This document shows positions 49,301 to 61,984 of a DNA stretch of 64,000 bases, in pieces. Source of the stretch: Coptis chinensis (Eukaryota; Streptophyta; Magnoliopsida; Ranunculales; Ranunculaceae); contig CM027382.1 of assembly GCA_015680905.1 (NCBI GenBank), positions 4,898,001-4,962,000 on the forward strand, read 5' to 3'. The position numbers and the translations under genes were made by a program. Under the pieces are notes generated by a model, which saw only the letters and a list, made by a program, of their open reading frames with translations, ran no database searches and was not told the origin of the DNA. Within the stretch, counting starts at the first letter, position 1. Every line of letters begins with the position of its first letter.

Positions 49301-52300
49301 CTCAGGCTAACTTGCCTATCTCATTTTGGGGTGATGCATTGTTAACGGCCGCACATACTTAACCTAGTTCCTTCAAAACTGTTGACAAAACACCCTATGA
49401 ACTATGGATTTGGTAGACAACCCGTTTTGAACTACCTTAGACCATGGGGGTGTCGCGGCCTTTGTCACTTCTCAAAATCGAGAATTTGGAAAGTTGAGTG
49501 CTCCCTCGGAAAGAAGTGTATCTTTATAAGATACAGTGAGACTTCTAAGGGGTATGTCTTCCTAGGGGAGGATACTCAAGGGCATGTCACAGAAATAGAA
49601 GCACGTAACGTCAGATTCTTAGAGGATCAATACCCAATGAGGGGTGAGGTTGATAAGGATATACAACTTTACGAAGTTGATAACCTTATAGCTGGCCGAT
49701 GAACAAGGCTTAAGATGAAACTTTCATCAACCCTGATTCTAGTAACAATGGCATTGGTCAAATGATTGATCAATCCCAACCTCGTAAGAGTGTTAGAGGC
49801 CATATCCCCAAACGTCGGTTTGAGATTGAAGGGGAGATAAATATGACCAATGCACTTACAGAAATATCTGATGAACCTAAAACGTTCAAGGAGGCTATTT
49901 CTGGGTCCAATACAAGTAAGTGGATGGAAGCTATGAAGGAAGAATTGGAGTCGATGAAGAAAAACAAAGTATGGGACTTAGTTGATCTACCTCCAAACAG
50001 GAGATCTATTGGGAACAAGTGGGTTCTCAAGATCAAGAAAAATGCGGAAGGGAACATAGACAAATTCAAAGCTAGGCTTGTTGCAAAAGGTTACACCCAA
50101 AAAGAAGGAATAGACTATGAGGACACCTTCTCACCAGTAGTGAGATTTGCCTCCATACGTCTCCTCTTGTCAATGGTTGCCCATTTAGATTTAAAGCTTT
50201 ACCGGATGGATGTCAAACCGCTTTTCTCAATGGAGAATTACAAGAGGAAATCTATATGGATCAACCTAATCTGGTTTTCAATCAAGGGTCGGGAACACAA
50301 AGTGTGTAAACCGAACAGATCCATATATGGTTTAAAAACAGGCCCTCTAGGCGATTGGAATCGAGATTCCATGAAGCAATGCTTCAAGACAAATTCGAAA
50401 TGGTAAATGAGGACCATTGCGTATATGTCAAGACATCTAAAAATGGTTTTGTGATTCTATCTCTATATGTGGATGACATTTTGTTAGCAGGTAACAATAA
50501 GGCATTGATAAATTCCACTAAGGAGTGGTTGTCATTAAACTTCGAAATGAAGGACATGGGTGAAGCAAGTTATGTCTTAGGAGTTAAAATAACTCGTGAT
50601 CGGCCCAAACGCTTGTTATCTTTGTCTCAGGAGACATATATCAAGAAGGTTTTGGAAAGATTCAACATGAGTGATTGTAAGCAAGTGGATCTCCCAGTAA
50701 GTCTAGGAGAGTCTTTGAGTTCTAAAATGTCTCCCAAGAATCCTACTCAAACTCAGGCTATGAAAAATGTACCATACTCAAGCGCAGGAAGCCTTATGTA
50801 TGCAATGTTGTGTACAAGGCCAGACATCTGCTATCAGATAGGGTTAGTATCAAGGTTCCAAACAAATCCTCGGTCGCATTAATCGGAAGGTCAGCCAAGA
50901 AGATAATGAGGTATCTAAAAAGGCACCGTGGACTACTCACTTGTCTACCAAGGAAAGATCTTAAGTTGATTGGGTAATCCGATGCCGCCGATCGGGTGGA
51001 GACCTTGGTGAGAGGAAGTCAACTTCGGGATATACCTACATAATGAATGGAGGTGCTATATCCCCGAGCAAAAGAAGCAAACTTCCATAGCACTTTCAAC
51101 TATGGAAGCCGAAAGTATATCAGATGTTGCTTTCCGCCACAGGAGGCCGTGGTGGCTCGACGATTCATCAAACACTTGTCGGTGTTCTCAAGAGTCTTGA
51201 ACCGGTTCACATCCGGATCGACAAAGATGGCTGCGCTCTTGCATATGCTAAAGATCCAAAGTACCATGGAAGAACCAAGCATATAGAGTTAAAATACCAC
51301 TCACGCACGACAAATGATCTTGAAAAAGAAAGTGGTTCTACAACATATATCCATCGATCGGATGGTTTGCGGATCCATCGACCAAACCTATTCCAAAGGA
51401 ACTCTTCCTTGCACATGTAAAAATGCTTGGGTTAAAGAGGATGTGATTATGTTAAGAACACTTTGATGGTTTAATGAATAAAAGTGCATTCTTTCCGGAT
51501 CGATTGCATTCTCATTATATCTTTTTATCATCTCATATGTATGTCGGGTAGGGTTGATTTGGTTCACTCACATGAACAGTCACTTCCATTTTAAACATGG
51601 GAGTTTAGCTTGACAAGTCACTAAAACTTTATAGGAAGGGTGGACCTAGTCGAGTCATGCCCCTTCTTATAATTGGATAAGAAGAAACAGGCTTCATAGG
51701 GAAGATTCGTCTAAACCTACAAACGGTTGTTGCCAAGTGGGAGCATAGTATCCTTGGAATTGTCATTAGGGATGACAACACTTGCATGGTATGAGTGGAT
51801 ATACAGATATCTATTGTTGAGTAAACAAATTAGATACTCTTGCCATGACATGTTTTCACACAACATGTGTATAGTTGACCACACGAGAGCAAGAAAAGAA
51901 ATATCCCTAAAATTCTTGCTATGTGAGCTCTATTGATATATTTTTGTTTAAAACATATCGAATGGTACCCTCCTTGAACTTTTGACCTTGTCAAGAAAAA
52001 TAAGAGGACTACTCGTAACTTTGGTTTGCTCCCCACAAGCTCTTACTAAAAGGCCATTTGGATGCATCTTGGGAAGTTGGTAGAACTCGACGACAATGAC
52101 TTGCGTCTGCAAAGCGGTAAAAGAACCGAAGGTTTATCACACAATCATCGGATTCTACGGCGGGGACAATTGATGATAATTGTGAATCATGTGATACGTT
52201 TTTGACTTTATGGTGTGGACTCATAGGGATGAGTGCTATTTGTCAAAGTGATGAAACAAACAGATCTTGGGGTATACACACACTCTCCGGATATTAGGTT

Positions 52301-52500
52301 TTCGGATTCATCTTCTTTAAGATCACTTTCATGGTAGATCACTGGGTCGTGCTTTTCATTGCGACTTGCTACTTCACAGATATCATGATACGTGTGCTAG
52401 GGTCACACGAACCATTTGCCGTGTGAGACACACAAATGGCTAAGCATTCTACTTAAATGCTTCTCTTAGAAACCTTCTTCGCCGTTGTGGGAGTGGGAGA

Positions 52501-53228
52501 TGTTGGAAATAAGGTTGGATAGGCTTCACCAAGATAAGGATAAACCAATCGTATAGGACTCTATCCTATCGATATTAGATGAGTATAGGACTCTATCCTA
52601 TCGATATTAGATGAGTATATGACTCTATCCTATCGATATTAGATGAGTATAGGACTCTATCCCTATCGGATATTAGATGAGTATATAACTCTATCCTATC
52701 GATATTAGATGAGTATAGGACTCATCCTATCGATATTAGATGAGTATATAACTCTATCCTATCTCGATATTAGATGAGTATAGGACTCTATCCTATCCAA
52801 TATTGAGGAGGTGGGAACCTCTATAAATAGACCCCCACCTCTCACATATCAATCATCCGAACAACAAGAAAAGCTCTCTCTCCTTTAATGGCAGCCTCCA
52901 ACATTTTCTAAAGTAGAAGCCCGGTAATTTGTGGAGATTCCATAGGTGGTATCCTCCTAGCCATTGTCGGTTCTTGGTTCTTGGTTCGTGAAAAAAAAAG
53001 GTTGCTTCCGTTCGTGGTTGGAACTTGACTCAAGCAAAGTTAAGAAGAAGAAGATCTTGAAGTGTGTCAAGAACATCTTCTCCCCGTAGATCAAAGCTTG
53101 GAACTTCAAATTGAAAGTCGTGACCAAAGGTACGATCTTCTTTTTTTCACGCGCTATTTTATGCATGTGGTATAACGTAATTGTATATATCATAGGAATC
53201 ATGCATGAGATATCGATAAAATCCTACA
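52501..53228 (+). repeat. 3' LTR of the copia fossil
   Basis: It matches the 5' LTR throughout, including eight array units (52551-52807) and the TATA-like motif, with scattered substitutions and small indels. Confidence 0.9.
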
Positions 53229-53591
53229 TGTTCTACCATAGTTTCCATTCTATACAAATCAAATAGACTCCTTTGCTGGCACATTGATCTGCTGCGAAAT
53301 TAATTTCTTTCCATGATCACCTTTGTTATACCTTCCACAAAACTTCGTCCCAGAATGTGTTGCTGTATTGCCACGTTAATGCTTTATGCCATAGCCATAC
53401 ATTCTACTTCCACGTGAGCTGCCACACCCAGACGGTATCTCAGCTACTCCCCAGCCTTCTCTGTCTGGATTGGCCGTTAATGTGCCAATAGAACATGAAG
53501 CAAGCATTTTATGAAGAAAGATTATCAAGGTTGTTTACATTTCATTTATCCAGGAATACATGGAGCCACATATTTAAGGGTGGGCCTTAGA

Positions 53592-53740
53592 TGACGCTGA
53601 AGTTGTCCACTGGTGACCTGAAGGTCAAGAGTCCAAATGGTAGTAACATCCCTTTGCTTGCTGGGACTTGGGGTAATGCTTCGTACATCTGACCCTCCCA
53701 GACCCAGCATTGGCGAGAGCCTTGTGCACTTGTCCAATCC
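53592..53740 (+). mobile_element. tRNA-derived SINE, Au/TS-like
   Basis: It has GGTGACCTGAAGGTCAAGAGTCC (B-box-like region), then CCCTTTGCTTGCTGGG, GGTAATGCTTCGTACATCTG, ACCCTCCCAGACC and GAGAGCCTTGTGCACT. This order strongly resembles the plant Au/TS SINE body as I remember it. No target duplication was found, so ends are approximate. Confidence 0.6.
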
Positions 53741-54444
53741 TTTTACATGAAGTCAAGGAATTCACAAAAGACACTTCCAAAGTTCACTCCGATAGAAGTA
53801 CAGTCGCGCAGCAATAATAAATAAGTGGAGATACCTATTATCTCCACTGTACTGACAACCCTATTATATCCACTAGACTGCTTACAATAGTACTTCATGC
53901 TTTAATTCCATACTTTATCAGAAGTTTCAGTCACTCAGTTGCTTCAACTTCAACAGATGAAGGCCTCCATCTTTATACACTTAGCAAAACAGGCACAAAT
54001 TTGCTAAGGTTATGGTTGGTTTAACAAATACTCAACTCTCCACACCCTCTCTATAATTCATTACACCATAAGAGCCATTTTGTAATAGGGCAAAATTTTT
54101 ATTTGTAACGAAAATATCTGTTACTATTTTTCTAACGGACATAACTGTGAGGTTCTTTGGTATATTTCAATTTATTTATCTAATTATTATCAAAATATTA
54201 TTTTAATGTTTGGTAACAATTACTTCCGTTAGGAAACAAATTAAAAAAAACACGTAACACAAACACCAAAAGGGCCAACGGAAAAGATTATAACTAAAAA
54301 CAACTTCTTCCCCGATGACTCGTGTCTCTCAAGTCTTCAAGCCTCCATCAAAGATCCCATGATCAATTTCTTAGTTTTATTATTTTTGTATTCAAAATCA
54401 AATACAATAAGTAAAATGGTGGTTTAGCAGCACATTTAGAGAAG
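53741..54444. other. Intergenic stretch right of the SINE
   Basis: AT-rich with no coding sequence recognised. The part nearest 54445 would be the promoter or 5' UTR of the exon there if that exon is real. On the minus strand at 53270-53420, left of the SINE, a few residues vaguely recall a LINE RNase H domain, too weak to annotate. Confidence 0.4.
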
Positions 54445-54528
54445 ATGGGTAGAGAGAGCTCAAATGCCCAATCTGGCAATAACCTCTCCTCTGTCAAACC
54501 CTCGCCGATGAAGATGGAAAATAACCAG
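54445..54528 (+). CDS. Orphan first exon, unknown protein (partial)
   Basis: ATG GGT AGA GAG opens a 28-codon frame (MGRESSNAQSGN...MKMENNQ) that ends at a strong donor CAG/GTATAT. The leader before it is purine-rich and the intron after it is pyrimidine-rich (TTTCTCTCACTCTC), as in a real plant 5' exon. I found no following exon. The next 3 kb may be an inserted LTR, so this could be the remains of a gene cut by insertion, or a gene with exons I cannot recognise. Confidence 0.35.
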
Positions 54529-55087
54529 GTATATACGCTTTCTTTCTCTCACTCTCTTATCTGTTTTATCTCTCCTTCTACCCAAACCCTAGCTATTTAC
54601 TTTTGATGATGCAATTCTGTTGTTTTTTACTTTTGTTAGTATGATACTTATATCTATTTAGGCTATTTAAGTTGTGGAACTCATAATCCAAGGTTGATAC
54701 TCATATCTATTCAATGGAGTTTTGTTTCTCTAATCTTTTTGGCCTTTATTTTCTTTGTAGTTATGAAAGCTTATACATTCAAGGAAGGAAATCACAATAA
54801 GCTAGATGTAGTTATGAAATGTATGTGTGGTGTCAAAGACAAGTGCTTAATAGTTAACACTAATGGTTAGTGAGAAATTTAAGATTTGATAATGGAGGCA
54901 TGCCTTCAATAGGCAGGCGTTGATAAGAGAGATGCCCTTTTATACAATATTGCTATATATTGAACGTATAATTTATAGTAAGAACTATACTTTTTATGCA
55001 TTCAAAAAGTATTTAGACTTCAGAAGGAGTAGTTTACTTTGAGAGGCTTTGTACATTAGTTTCAGAAACGTAGACTTCCAATTGATA
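54529..55087. other. AT-rich stretch after the orphan exon
   Basis: Possible intron. No protein domain or repeat recognised. Confidence 0.35.
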
Positions 55088-55092
55088 CAACT

Positions 55093-58000
55093 TATAACAC
55101 CCCGTCTTTTTATTTTGTTTTCCTAGTATAATAATAATAATAATAATGATAGAAGATAAAACAAAAAATATGATAACTATCAGCTTAGGGATAAAAGTCC
55201 CGTAAGTAAATAGATAAGTTTCAACCCTTGTTTTTCGGGGAGGTTTTAAAAAACATAAAAAAAATGAGTTTTCTTACGTAGAGTTTTTGAGGGAAAAACA
55301 CAACGAGAGTTTTAGAAAAAAAGGGAGTTTTACTGAAAATATTTTGAACAAGAAAGATCATCTTTTCGCGCGACAGTCGACTTCGGTCTTTCGGGATTGT
55401 TCCGCTTTCGGAAAGCTGTTCAGTTTATAAACTGTGAGTAGATATATTATGTTTTGATAAAGTTCTCATTGTTTACTGTAGATTGCATGAGGATGAAACC
55501 AATATGATTTTGACTGTTCATATACTGTTGTATGAGTCTGATTTAGACTGTATACTTTTTAGTGTTAACTACCTATACAATTATGAATAAACGTCTGTCT
55601 CGGGAAAAAACTTAAAACGAGGGGTTTTAGAATTGATGATGGTTGCTATAAAAACAGTGGTCGACTTATGTATTGGCTATGCGCTTTCGCGTTTTCGCCA
55701 AAAGACCAAATTTTCATGGATTGTTATACTGTTGTGGTGTGGGTTGTTTGTTTTGATTTGGTTGATGTCGGGGTTTTAAAATCGGTGATTGGGTGTGCTG
55801 TTGAAGCTCCAGAGGAGCAGTAATGACGTCCAAACAAAGAACCCAACTCGCACTGTTTTGTTTTGTGTGAATGTAATTGTTTTGGTTGAATTTGCTGTGA
55901 TGTTATACTGTGGATTTGATGTTGATTATTAAGGATTGATTGGGTGTTGGAAGTATGAGAAGAAGCTTTGGAAGAGGCGTTAATAGAGGTCGAAGTATCG
56001 ATCCAGGTTGAGGGAGGAATTGGTGAATCGATAATTTGGTTTCTTGTTTTAATTAAAGTAGTAGGGATTCTGTTGTAGGTTAATTTTGGTTAGATTGGAG
56101 AGTTGATTTCGTAGTGGGTTGGGGCTGTTGAAGCTCCAGAGAAGCCATTAATGGCGTCGATCCCGATTTATCCATTATAAAGGAATTGAGATTGGTTGGT
56201 ATAGGTATGTAGGGGTTTTCAAAAGGAAGCAAACCGCTAGGTTGAAAAGTGGTGGCGAGCGGTGGATGGCGGTGGTTGACTAGTGGTGGAGAAGCTGGAG
56301 AGTGTGAGAGAGGAAGATGAACAGTGTTTTTTTTTATGTGGGCTTGGGCGAACTAAAAAATGTGGGCTTGGGTGTTTAATTTTTGAAATTTCTGTTTTGG
56401 CCTTAAGTCTTTGACTTTGGGCTTTTAGGTTAGAGGAGTTTGGGGCTGGTTGACTGCTGTTGATATGGCTGGTTGACTGATGTTGACTTTTGGTAGGTTG
56501 ACTTTGACTGGTGACCAATGTTGACTTTGACTAGTTGACCTAGTTTGACTTTTAACTCGGATTATGATTCGGTTTATTAGGATAGGTCTAGGGCTATTAG
56601 CGTGCTTGGCTTTAGGCTAAGACCTTTATATATACGTGTGTATGTGTATTAACTACTATGTGATATTTCAGTTTATATACGACGCTATGACACTTAGACA
56701 TCCATATAATTAATAACACGTAAACCAAAAATACAAGAAACAAGATACTCCTTCGTTCTCTGAAATAAGATATGCAATAAAATTCAATAATGTGTAAGCA
56801 AATTTACTGCACCCTTTTAGAACTCTCCACGCCTCAAGTTTTGGAAATGAGTTTTATGACTGATGATGTCATATGTTAGGTGGACATTTATTGAATGTGC
56901 CATAAATGACTCGTTAGCGTTATAAATGGGTATTCATTGAATGTGCCATGAATGACCAGATTGTTTGGACTGCCCTAGAGAGGAACTAAGGTATTCGCCT
57001 TGCATGTTAGTTGTATTCCTTGAGTGTACGGAAATGTAGGGTTGGGTATTCCTTGAATGTGGCGGAAATGACCCAGGGCATTCATTGAATGTGCCATGAA
57101 TGACCCGTTAGTGATATGATAGGTATTCTTTAAATGTGGCAGGAATGACCTAAGGTATTCATTGAATGTGCCATGAATGACCCGAGTTTTTGTGCCCCAA
57201 GAGGTCGGCGTGGAAATATGTGTATGAAAGCCCGAGAGATAGCTATGATATTGTGGTATTGATTGGGGGAGAGGCACACAAATGTGTGATTTGGCAAATG
57301 TGTGGAGTGCAAATCGTGGAGTAGGTACTAAAGGATGGGTGTATAAGAAAAGTAATTGATTAATTGATAAGAGAAATTGATTTGATTATGCGAGTGTGTT
57401 TGGGCTTACATTTGAATACCTATAGGATATCTACATATGTTATATAAGATTTCTAATTTTCTTTTGCAGGAGGGTAGGACTTAATAATATTTTGTGCAGG
57501 GACACGGTCCTACCCTAATACAACAGTGGATATCGGTAAGTTTTAGTTCAATTACTTAGTTATTAAAACAAGTTATTATAACGAGTTAATAAGATGGGAG
57601 TCTTGCTTGGGAAGAAACTATGCCGGTTGAAATGACGGAACTACCTGTCTTCCAAGTTGAGAATAATTATTTTATGATATATTTAAAGTGTTAGTTGGAT
57701 AAGTAAAGATTAAAAATGTTTATATGTGGTTAGTCTACTCATACTAGCAAATTCCATTTTGCTGACCCATGTTTGTTTTGTTTTTGGCAACGTGGGTGTG
57801 TTCTTGGGAACATAGGTGGAAGACAGTGGAACCGCGGCGTGTGATTTGGATTCTTGACTGGAGCAGTCCGTTAGTTCTTTTATTAGGTCTGATTTTTATT
57901 AGAAGGATGTAATAATGTAGTTTACTTTTTAGCATGACATGAGAACATGATAGTGAGGAATTTTGTTCAGAGAGTTTGTTTGATGTTTTATTTGGATGGA

Positions 58001-58194
58001 AGATAGTTTAATAAAGTCATGGTGAAAAAATTATGGGGATTGTGCAGTTTAAGTTGATTCTTTTATGATATGGCTGTTAGGGTTTTGTATGTGTTGTATC
58101 ATAGTCTGGGTTTTTAAACAAGTGAACATAGTGATGTTTGAGATATTTATATTTCAAATATTCACTTTGTTATTGTTTAGAAATGGAGCGTGAC
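55093..58194. mobile_element. Candidate solo LTR (Ty3/gypsy type)
   Basis: The left border TATAACACCCCG and right border GGAGCGTGACA are like the TGTAACACCCC...GTGACA ends of long plant gypsy LTRs. Flanks CAACT and CAGCT are a weak 5-bp match. The 3.1 kb interior has no coding domain and holds a repeated motif array at 56885-57185. It looks like a lone LTR; family and limits are inferred. Confidence 0.35.
56885..57185. repeat. Irregular array of a ~30-bp motif (TATTCATTGAATGTGCCATGAATGAC)
   Basis: About seven variants are present, near 56890, 56930, 57010, 57045, 57080, 57125 and 57160, with variable spacers and two main variants (GTGCCATGAATGACC and GTGGCGGAAATGACC). Confidence 0.7.
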
Positions 58195-58539
58195 ACAGCT
58201 AAACGTTTGATAAGTTCAATTTATTTTCACTAATCTTGCGTGTTCCATGACTAAGAATGCCGAGCAGTATTCTTAAACAAGGTAGAGCATATCCTAGGAT
58301 CTAGCTTGCTCATATTGTCCATGCCATACTGCCATGAATGGAGAAACAAAAGTGTGATATGTCATTTTTGTGTGAATTTATAAACCGAAAATATTGGGTG
58401 GTTGCATGTGAGATACTAGTATATCTTATATAAGTTTATGCACTTCTATGAGATTCACATGGTGGCTATTTTAGTTGCCTCTTATTTACATTATATATTT
58501 TTTTTTTTTTTTTTTTTTTTAATCTAGTTACTTTTAATT

Positions 58540-59481
58540 TTAACTTTCACAAATTGCCTCCAAAAGCGAATTAAAAGTTGTAATATCAGGCAAAAACTCT
58601 TCTTTCGTAATCTTTCTCACCAGCCCTTTAGCCGCCTCAAGATAACCTGCACTCAATGACCCTTCAATCAAAAGATCACGACCTCTAGTAGACGGATTAA
58701 ACCCTTTTCGACTCATCTTCTCCAAAAAATCCTGCGCCTCTTTAAGCTTCCCCGCTGAACACCACCCGTTAACTAGAATCGAATAAGTCCATTTATCCGG
58801 AACCCCACCTTTCTTAATCAATCTTCTAATCAAAGCATACACACCTTGAAAATTCTTAACTTCACAAAATGCAAATAACAAAGAATTATAATCACCTATA
58901 GTTTGTTCACAATTAAAATTCTTCATCCTATTAAAAACTTCCACCGCTTTATCGACTAGTCCATTTTCCCCATACCTTTCAATAATCATACTAAATGTAT
59001 TAGGTGTTAAAACAAATCCCATTTCTTCATTTGCTCAGCTATTTTCCACATTGTTTCCCAATTTTTATTTTTCCCTAAAATTTTTATTAACTCTTCAAAT
59101 TCTAATGTGGTTGGTTCATAACGAGGTTGGTTTCTAGCCCAGTTAAAAAAATCTAAATGAGTTTATACCTTACTTATTACAACAACGTAGAACACGGTAA
59201 ACTAATTCTGACGTCACATTAATTTGCATATTTTGTAATATTCTTTCCATGTTAAAATCTCGACGTACTATGTTTGAAATGTGATGAATTGCTGCGAAAT
59301 AGTTGTCATTTGAGACTCCTTCTCGAGAATGTTCCTGGGAAGTTGGTGGAATTTGATGGGATTGTGTTGTTAGGGTTTTTAGGAATTTGAAATTAGGGTT
59401 AGGGTTTAGGGTTTTAGGTGAGAAATGAGAAGAAGAAATAATGTTGCAGACAAAATTTTGTTCTTCATTTTTTCGGTACAA
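58540..59481 (-). pseudogene. P-class pentatricopeptide repeat protein, interrupted
   Basis: Positions 59022-58540 encode four full PPR motifs and part of a fifth (NTFSMIIERYGENGLVDKAVEVF, TIGDYNSLLFAFCEVKNFQGV, KWTYSILVNGWCSAGKLKEAQ, TRGRDLLIEGSLSAGYLEAAK, ITTFNSLLEAICES). The upstream 59481-59170 frame continues the same protein (LVYRVLRCCNK). Between them a TAA follows CCNK, a T-run frameshift lies at RFF/NWARNQPRY near 59147, and a second shift at EQMK near 59025. No in-frame ATG opens the 5' part. PPR proteins bind organelle RNA; this one would be short. Either it is a pseudogene, or the indels are assembly errors. Confidence 0.7.
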
Positions 59482-61984
59482 AGGTTTCGGACATGGCTGG
59501 TTTTAAGTTTCTAATATTAAAGGCCCATGTTGAGGCCCAATTACATCCTTCGTAATCCAAATCCACCTACAACTCTACAGGGCGCGAGTCATGCTTGCAT
59601 TGGTTAGCTCTTAGTCGCGTAATCGTTTTTGGCATGAGATAAGAAATAATTTATAATTATTTACACAGAATTAATTAGCTAGCAACTTAATTAGTTTGTT
59701 ATAGAATTGTTTTTTGAATAAACATTTTTTATCAACGCAAAATTTTAAAGTTCTAAAACTCAGGTCAGATTTGTGTTAATTGATCTGGCCATCTTGGGTT
59801 TTGACTTGAGCCTTTGATACTTCTTCCAGAGTCTACGGGGGAATGAGCAGTTTGGTAGTCTGGGAGAACATGAACCTTATAAATGCAGGATTAGTTAAAC
59901 AATAACTTGGCAAGTGTTCATATATAATCACAATTAGTAATGCTAATATTGTCATTTGTCAAAACTTAATGGTGAATTGTTGGAATGAATTTTGAAAGAC
60001 CCTGGTGCACTATTTGATGATTGTATATTCAAGCCACACGAGTACACAGGTCAAGGTATACAAGTCCATGGAATGTACGATACTAAGATCCAGGTCTTAC
60101 ATTGCATATCTATGAATGCATTTCTCAAATATATACCATTTACCCTTTTACATATTATTATTGAACGATTATTGTCGTCTAAATATTAGCGCAAAATAAA
60201 ATCTTTACATAAATAATGATTATCACCTCATCATCACGGTGTTTACTTATTATCGATTCTTTTGTTACACAAGCAACAACCTTTTACAATTTCTATATGA
60301 ATGAGTTTTGCAATGACTTTGCGTTATACACAATCATACTAAAGAATCTAAATAGTCTACGTCGTTCATACCACATTATTTCTAAAATAAAAACTAATCA
60401 AGGGCTTCAATGTATTTATGGACAATACCTGGTTTACATGTGTTTTGTTGAAGGAAGAGAATTAGAAATTCTCTTCTCATTTCAATTGATCAATGCAAAA
60501 TGCTAAAATACTAATTCGATCAGTGTATATAATAAGAAACTGAGATCTTACTTGGAGCAAGCCATGTGGTTAGAAAAATAATGTGAGCAAATGATGATTA
60601 AGAATAGGGTGGTCAATGATATAAAAGAATTCACCGAGAAAATAAATAGAGTTGCGGGGTCACATAGTTGACATTTTCAAGTGTTAATATCAAGAGTCTC
60701 CTTGTCATGGGTTTGCGTCCGGAGCTTGTATTCTAATGACATGAGATCATTACTTAGGTTTATTTTATGCTGCTAAGAGAACGGATCAATTGGTCGTAAA
60801 ATAACATTTGATATCATTCCAGTTGTTGTAAGCATGGCGTACCGTGATGGTTGAATAAGGCCAGATCCAGCAAGAAAATTTCGATAGAGGGTCCGATCCT
60901 CCCTTATCAAAATGCCATTGTTATCTTAATTAAGACTATGGTGTACGTGTACCTCAAGGCAGCTTTGGTGGATAGACGGCTTCTATCAACTTTTTGATAA
61001 GTGTAACAAGCTTCAAGGTAGTGCTCCAAATCCAGAGACACCTGATCCTAATTCTTGGTCAAATACTCAAATGTATTATATCACTTCTTAATTTCACTAA
61101 TCAAAGTACGCCATTTTACTTTGAGATACTTTCAAGAACCAATCTTTCTGTGACATGTGAGTATGTGACACATACTAATACTAATATATGTTCCTCTTCA
61201 ATTGCGGATCCAGATGCAGGAGTACTGGGTGGTCCAATGCCATAACCAACATAACTGAATCATCTTTACATTTTTTTGGCATGGATTTCAAAAGGTTAGG
61301 TTTGTGGCAGTAACTTAGGCCCGTGTGGACAGTGATATATACCTTGAGGAAGGCTACACTCATACCCTAGCCTCAACTCCTTAAGCATAGAACAAAATGC
61401 CATAAAACTTTGTGTGCCAGGATTTTGAAAAGCTACCTAATATCCAAAATTTTATGAAATTTTGCGGGGTTCATTCACAAAATGCGGAAATCTCATACTT
61501 TCCTTTGGATATGTATTAGGTGCATATTCCACAAGGGTACTCTCTTCGAATAAGGGTCAATGATATGTGGCGTAGAGCCATGCGAATAAACTGATACACG
61601 TATATCAGATCGCTAATCTACCTTAATTCTGATGTTCGACCCAAGCGGTACGACTGTAGAATTTACTATTTGATCATCTTTTTTCCTTATTAAGTGTATT
61701 CTCATTACGATTGCTTTCCATTGAACGTTTCTTTATCTAAGTTGTATAAATATGTCATATAAAAAATTGTTGTATAGAATTTAGTTGATACACTCCAGGC
61801 TGAAAGCCAGTGTGCTCCTACTATTTTATCCCTTTGTCTTCCATATTGTTGTTTTTTATACAGAATTAAAGTCAATCTTAGATGCGTCTTGTGTGCCTTG
61901 TTATATGTCTTAGAAACGAGGAATTGACTTTGGTACCTCAAAAGCAGCACTAGTAGACACTCATAGAGAGAAGCTTTGTCTACA
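59482..61984. other. Intergenic region and WRKY promoter side
   Basis: Several 60-100-codon frames (for example 60216-60506 and 60994-61245) show no recognisable domain or splice support. The last few hundred bases are the probable promoter and 5' UTR of the WRKY gene. Confidence 0.5.

Larger units (their letters stand above)
45634..53228 (+). mobile_element. Ty1/copia LTR retrotransposon fossil, near full length, broken
   Basis: LTRs at 45634-46373 and 52501-53228 start TGTTGG and end TACA. Flanking TGTTC at 45629-45633 and 53229-53233 is the target duplication. A primer-binding-type TTGGCATCGAG follows the 5' LTR, and a purine-rich GTGGGAGTGGGAGA precedes the 3' LTR. Parts, in copia order: gag about 46800-48330 with a zinc knuckle near 48265-48306, protease about 48400-48600, integrase about 48770-49700, reverse transcriptase about 49930-50730, RNase H about 50770-51420. 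The coding part is broken at well over ten places. The LTRs remain closely similar by eye, with small indels, so the insertion is fairly young to moderate in age. Confidence 0.9.

Noticed and set aside
59389-59422. TTAGGGTT/TTTAGGG run resembling telomeric repeat
   Set aside because: It is short, degenerate and lies inside the 5' coding part of the PPR gene (KTLNPNPNF).
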